Made by a program: the position numbers and the translations under genes. A stretch of 6,487 nt of DNA, taken from NCBI GenBank assembly GCA_910583815.1, contig CAJTZB010000140.1, positions 1 to 6,487 of the forward strand. The letters run 5' to 3'. Origin of the DNA: an uncultured Lachnospiraceae bacterium (GTDB lineage: Bacteria; Bacillota; Clostridia; Lachnospirales; Lachnospiraceae). Positions 5,787 through 6,487 of this stretch are shown here, piece after piece. How positions within the stretch are numbered: position 1 is the first letter of the stretch; each line of letters begins with the position of its first letter. Under the pieces are notes generated by a model. The model made no database searches and was not told the origin of the DNA. It was given only the letters and a program-made list of their open reading frames with translations.

Positions 5787-6248
5787 ATGTCCTTAATGAG
5801 CAGTTTAAACATCAGCGCAAGCGGTATGAGCGCACAGAGAACCCGAATGGACATCATTGCACAGAATGTTGCAAACGTAAATACGACCAGAGATGAAAAT
5901 GGAGAGCCGTATGTCCGCAAGACAGTTGTATTTGCGGAGCGTGCGAACAATTTTAAAAATTTTGAATCATATCTGACAGCAGAGAGAACAGGGATTTCTT
6001 ATAAGAACTGGACCGGAACAGGCGTAAAGATTACCGGCATTGCAGAAGATCATGTGACTGCCATGAAGACAGTATATGACCCGGCACATCCGGATGCAAA
6101 TGAGGAAGGCTACGTTACGCTTCCAAATGTAAATACAATAACAGAAATGACCAACTTGATTGATGCTTCACGTTCTTATGAAGCGAATGTTACGGCATTC
6201 AATGCGACAAAGAACATGGCATTAAAGGGTCTGGAACTTGCAAATTAA
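5787..6248 (+). CDS. flgC: Flagellar basal-body rod protein FlgC
   Basis: A complete 153-aa proximal rod protein (Bacillus FlgC is about 150). The N-terminus has LNISASGMSAQRTRMDIIAQ (7-26) followed by NVANVNTTR (27-35), the rod/hook-family signature in its FlgC form. The middle has GVKITGIAED (79-88) and VYDPAHPDANEEGYVTLPNVN (96-116), both diagnostic of FlgC. The C-terminal axial helix contains MTNLIDASRSYEANVTAFNA (121-140). It stacks with FlgB and FlgF in the rod and is secreted without a cleaved signal. The start is backed by a strong AAGGGGG (5772-5778) 8 nt before ATG. It is co-oriented with flgB, with an unusually long gap; no promoter could be identified between them, so both likely depend on the promoter at 5196-5224. 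Confidence 0.97.
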   Translation: MSLMSSLNISASGMSAQRTRMDIIAQNVANVNTTRDENGEPYVRKTVVFAERANNFKNFESYLTAERTGISYKNWTGTGVKITGIAEDHVTAMKTVYDPAHPDANEEGYVTLPNVNTITEMTNLIDASRSYEANVTAFNATKNMALKGLELAN

Positions 6249-6261
6249 ATAGGCGGTGGAT

Positions 6262-6300
6262 GAAAAATTCGGCGTAGCAGTAACATATGCTGAATTTTTT
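6262..6300 (+). terminator. Terminator-like hairpin between flgC and fliE
   Basis: Bases 6262-6276 pair with 6286-6300: 15 bp including three G-U, with a 9-nt loop. The 5' arm begins with A5 and the 3' arm ends in T6 (6295-6300), the usual intrinsic-terminator layout, starting 13 nt after the flgC stop. Because the rest of the flagellar genes should lie beyond it, it may be a partial terminator or attenuator. Confidence 0.6.
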
Positions 6301-6332
6301 CTCGTGCCTTTTGGACAGATAAAATATTTCGT

Positions 6333-6353
6333 AAAGTGCCATTAGGCGCTTTT
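6333..6353 (+). terminator. Second terminator-like hairpin before fliE
   Basis: AAAGTGCC (6333-6340) pairs with GGCGCTTT (6345-6352) in 8 bp (one G-U) around an ATTA tetraloop, with T4 at 6350-6353. The stem is compact and fairly GC-rich, but the T-tract is short, so termination would be weak. It could instead be a structural element of the fliE leader. Confidence 0.45.
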
Positions 6354-6354
6354 A

Positions 6355-6372
6355 TGCGCGCTTTGCAGCGCA
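6355..6372 (+). other. GC-rich hairpin in the fliE leader
   Basis: TGCGCGC (6355-6361) pairs with GC-A-GCGCA (6365-6372): 7 bp with one bulged A and a TTT loop. An outer TAGG (6343-6346) could also pair with CCTA (6376-6379), competing with the previous hairpin. It ends 14 nt before the fliE ribosome site AAGGAG (6387-6392). Confidence 0.45.
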
Positions 6373-6403
6373 GTTCCTATGAAGTGAAGGAGAGAGAATA
6401 CAT

Positions 6404-6487
6404 ATGGCGATTACGGCACTTAACAGTACATCCCTGTTAGAAGGTCTTACGGCAGAAAAGGCAGCAGAAAGTAAAAAAACAAGCAAT
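6404..6487 (+). CDS. fliE: Probable flagellar hook-basal body protein FliE, 3'-truncated by the window edge
   Basis: ATG 6404 opens a frame of 28 codons to the window end, beginning MAITALNSTSLLEGLT. AAGGAG (6387-6392) sits 11 nt upstream. FliE links the MS ring (FliF) to the proximal rod and is secreted first. The assignment rests mainly on position: flgB-flgC-fliE-fliF is the usual order in Firmicutes. The visible N-terminus is the poorly conserved, flexible part of FliE, and no diagnostic motif has been reached. The polar, low-complexity start is compatible with FliE but not proof. An overlapping 28-codon frame (6354-6440) has no ribosome site and was discounted. Confidence 0.7.
   Translation, partial: MAITALNSTSLLEGLTAEKAAESKKTSN

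Noticed and set aside
6287..6322. An 11-codon frame (MLNFF...) in the flgC-fliE gap, considered as a leader peptide for attenuation
   Set aside because: No ribosome site, no run of repeated regulatory codons, and it begins within the hairpin loop.
6296..6325. A fliE promoter with TAAAAT (6320-6325) as -10
   Set aside because: The -35 at 17-18 bp is a T-run that belongs to the upstream hairpin and matches TTGACA poorly; there is not enough to call a promoter.
6354..6440. A 28-codon frame overlapping the fliE start
   Set aside because: It has no ribosome site, overlaps a GC-rich hairpin, and runs out of frame across the well-supported fliE ribosome site and ATG.
1..6487. Mobile elements, CRISPR arrays, tRNA/rRNA genes, or a novel defence or biosynthetic system
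   Set aside because: Every gene is a recognisable core housekeeping or flagellar gene in a conserved order, with no terminal repeats, integrase or unexplained coding space.

Overview
The window is a housekeeping-to-flagellar junction from a motile, Gram-positive, low-to-moderate GC Firmicute. It most likely comes from a Clostridia member of the Lachnospiraceae type (Roseburia/Agathobacter/Butyrivibrio-like). That placement is inferred from protein character, AGGAGG-type ribosome sites and gene order; it was not tested by a search. All seven genes lie on the + strand: the 3' part of comM/yifB, then dprA, topA, codY, flgB, flgC and the first 28 codons of a probable fliE.

Region 1 (about 1-4190) is a DNA-processing block. 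comM (AAA+ ATPase, branch migration in transformation) is followed 34 bp later by dprA, which has a TTG start and loads RecA on incoming ssDNA. topA (topoisomerase I with three C-terminal Cys4 zinc ribbons) begins 57 bp further on. I see no promoter in these short gaps, so the three genes probably form one transcription unit.

Region 2 (about 4186-5128) is codY with its own signals. A good sigma-A promoter (TTGCTA, 17 bp, TGG-TATAAT) lies in the topA-codY gap. Directly behind it are two overlapping 15-nt CodY-box-like sequences, each 11/15 to the consensus, which suggests autoregulation. codY ends at a long uninterrupted A/T-rich hairpin that looks like an intrinsic terminator.

Region 3 (about 5129-6487) is the start of a flagellar operon: an 18-bp palindrome, a sigma-A-like promoter, then flgB, flgC and fliE (proximal rod and rod/MS-ring adaptor). 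The gaps inside this operon are unusually long (117 and 155 bp). The flgC-fliE gap contains three hairpins in a row, two of them terminator-like.

The order dprA-topA-(...)-codY-flgB-flgC-fliE matches that of Bacillus subtilis, except that the trmFO-codV-hslV-hslU block found there between topA and codY is absent here. I found no mobile element, CRISPR array, tRNA, rRNA or novel multi-gene system. The points most worth following up are regulatory: putative codY autoregulation, a diverged CodY effector domain beside a near-invariant HTH, and structured RNA inside the rod operon.
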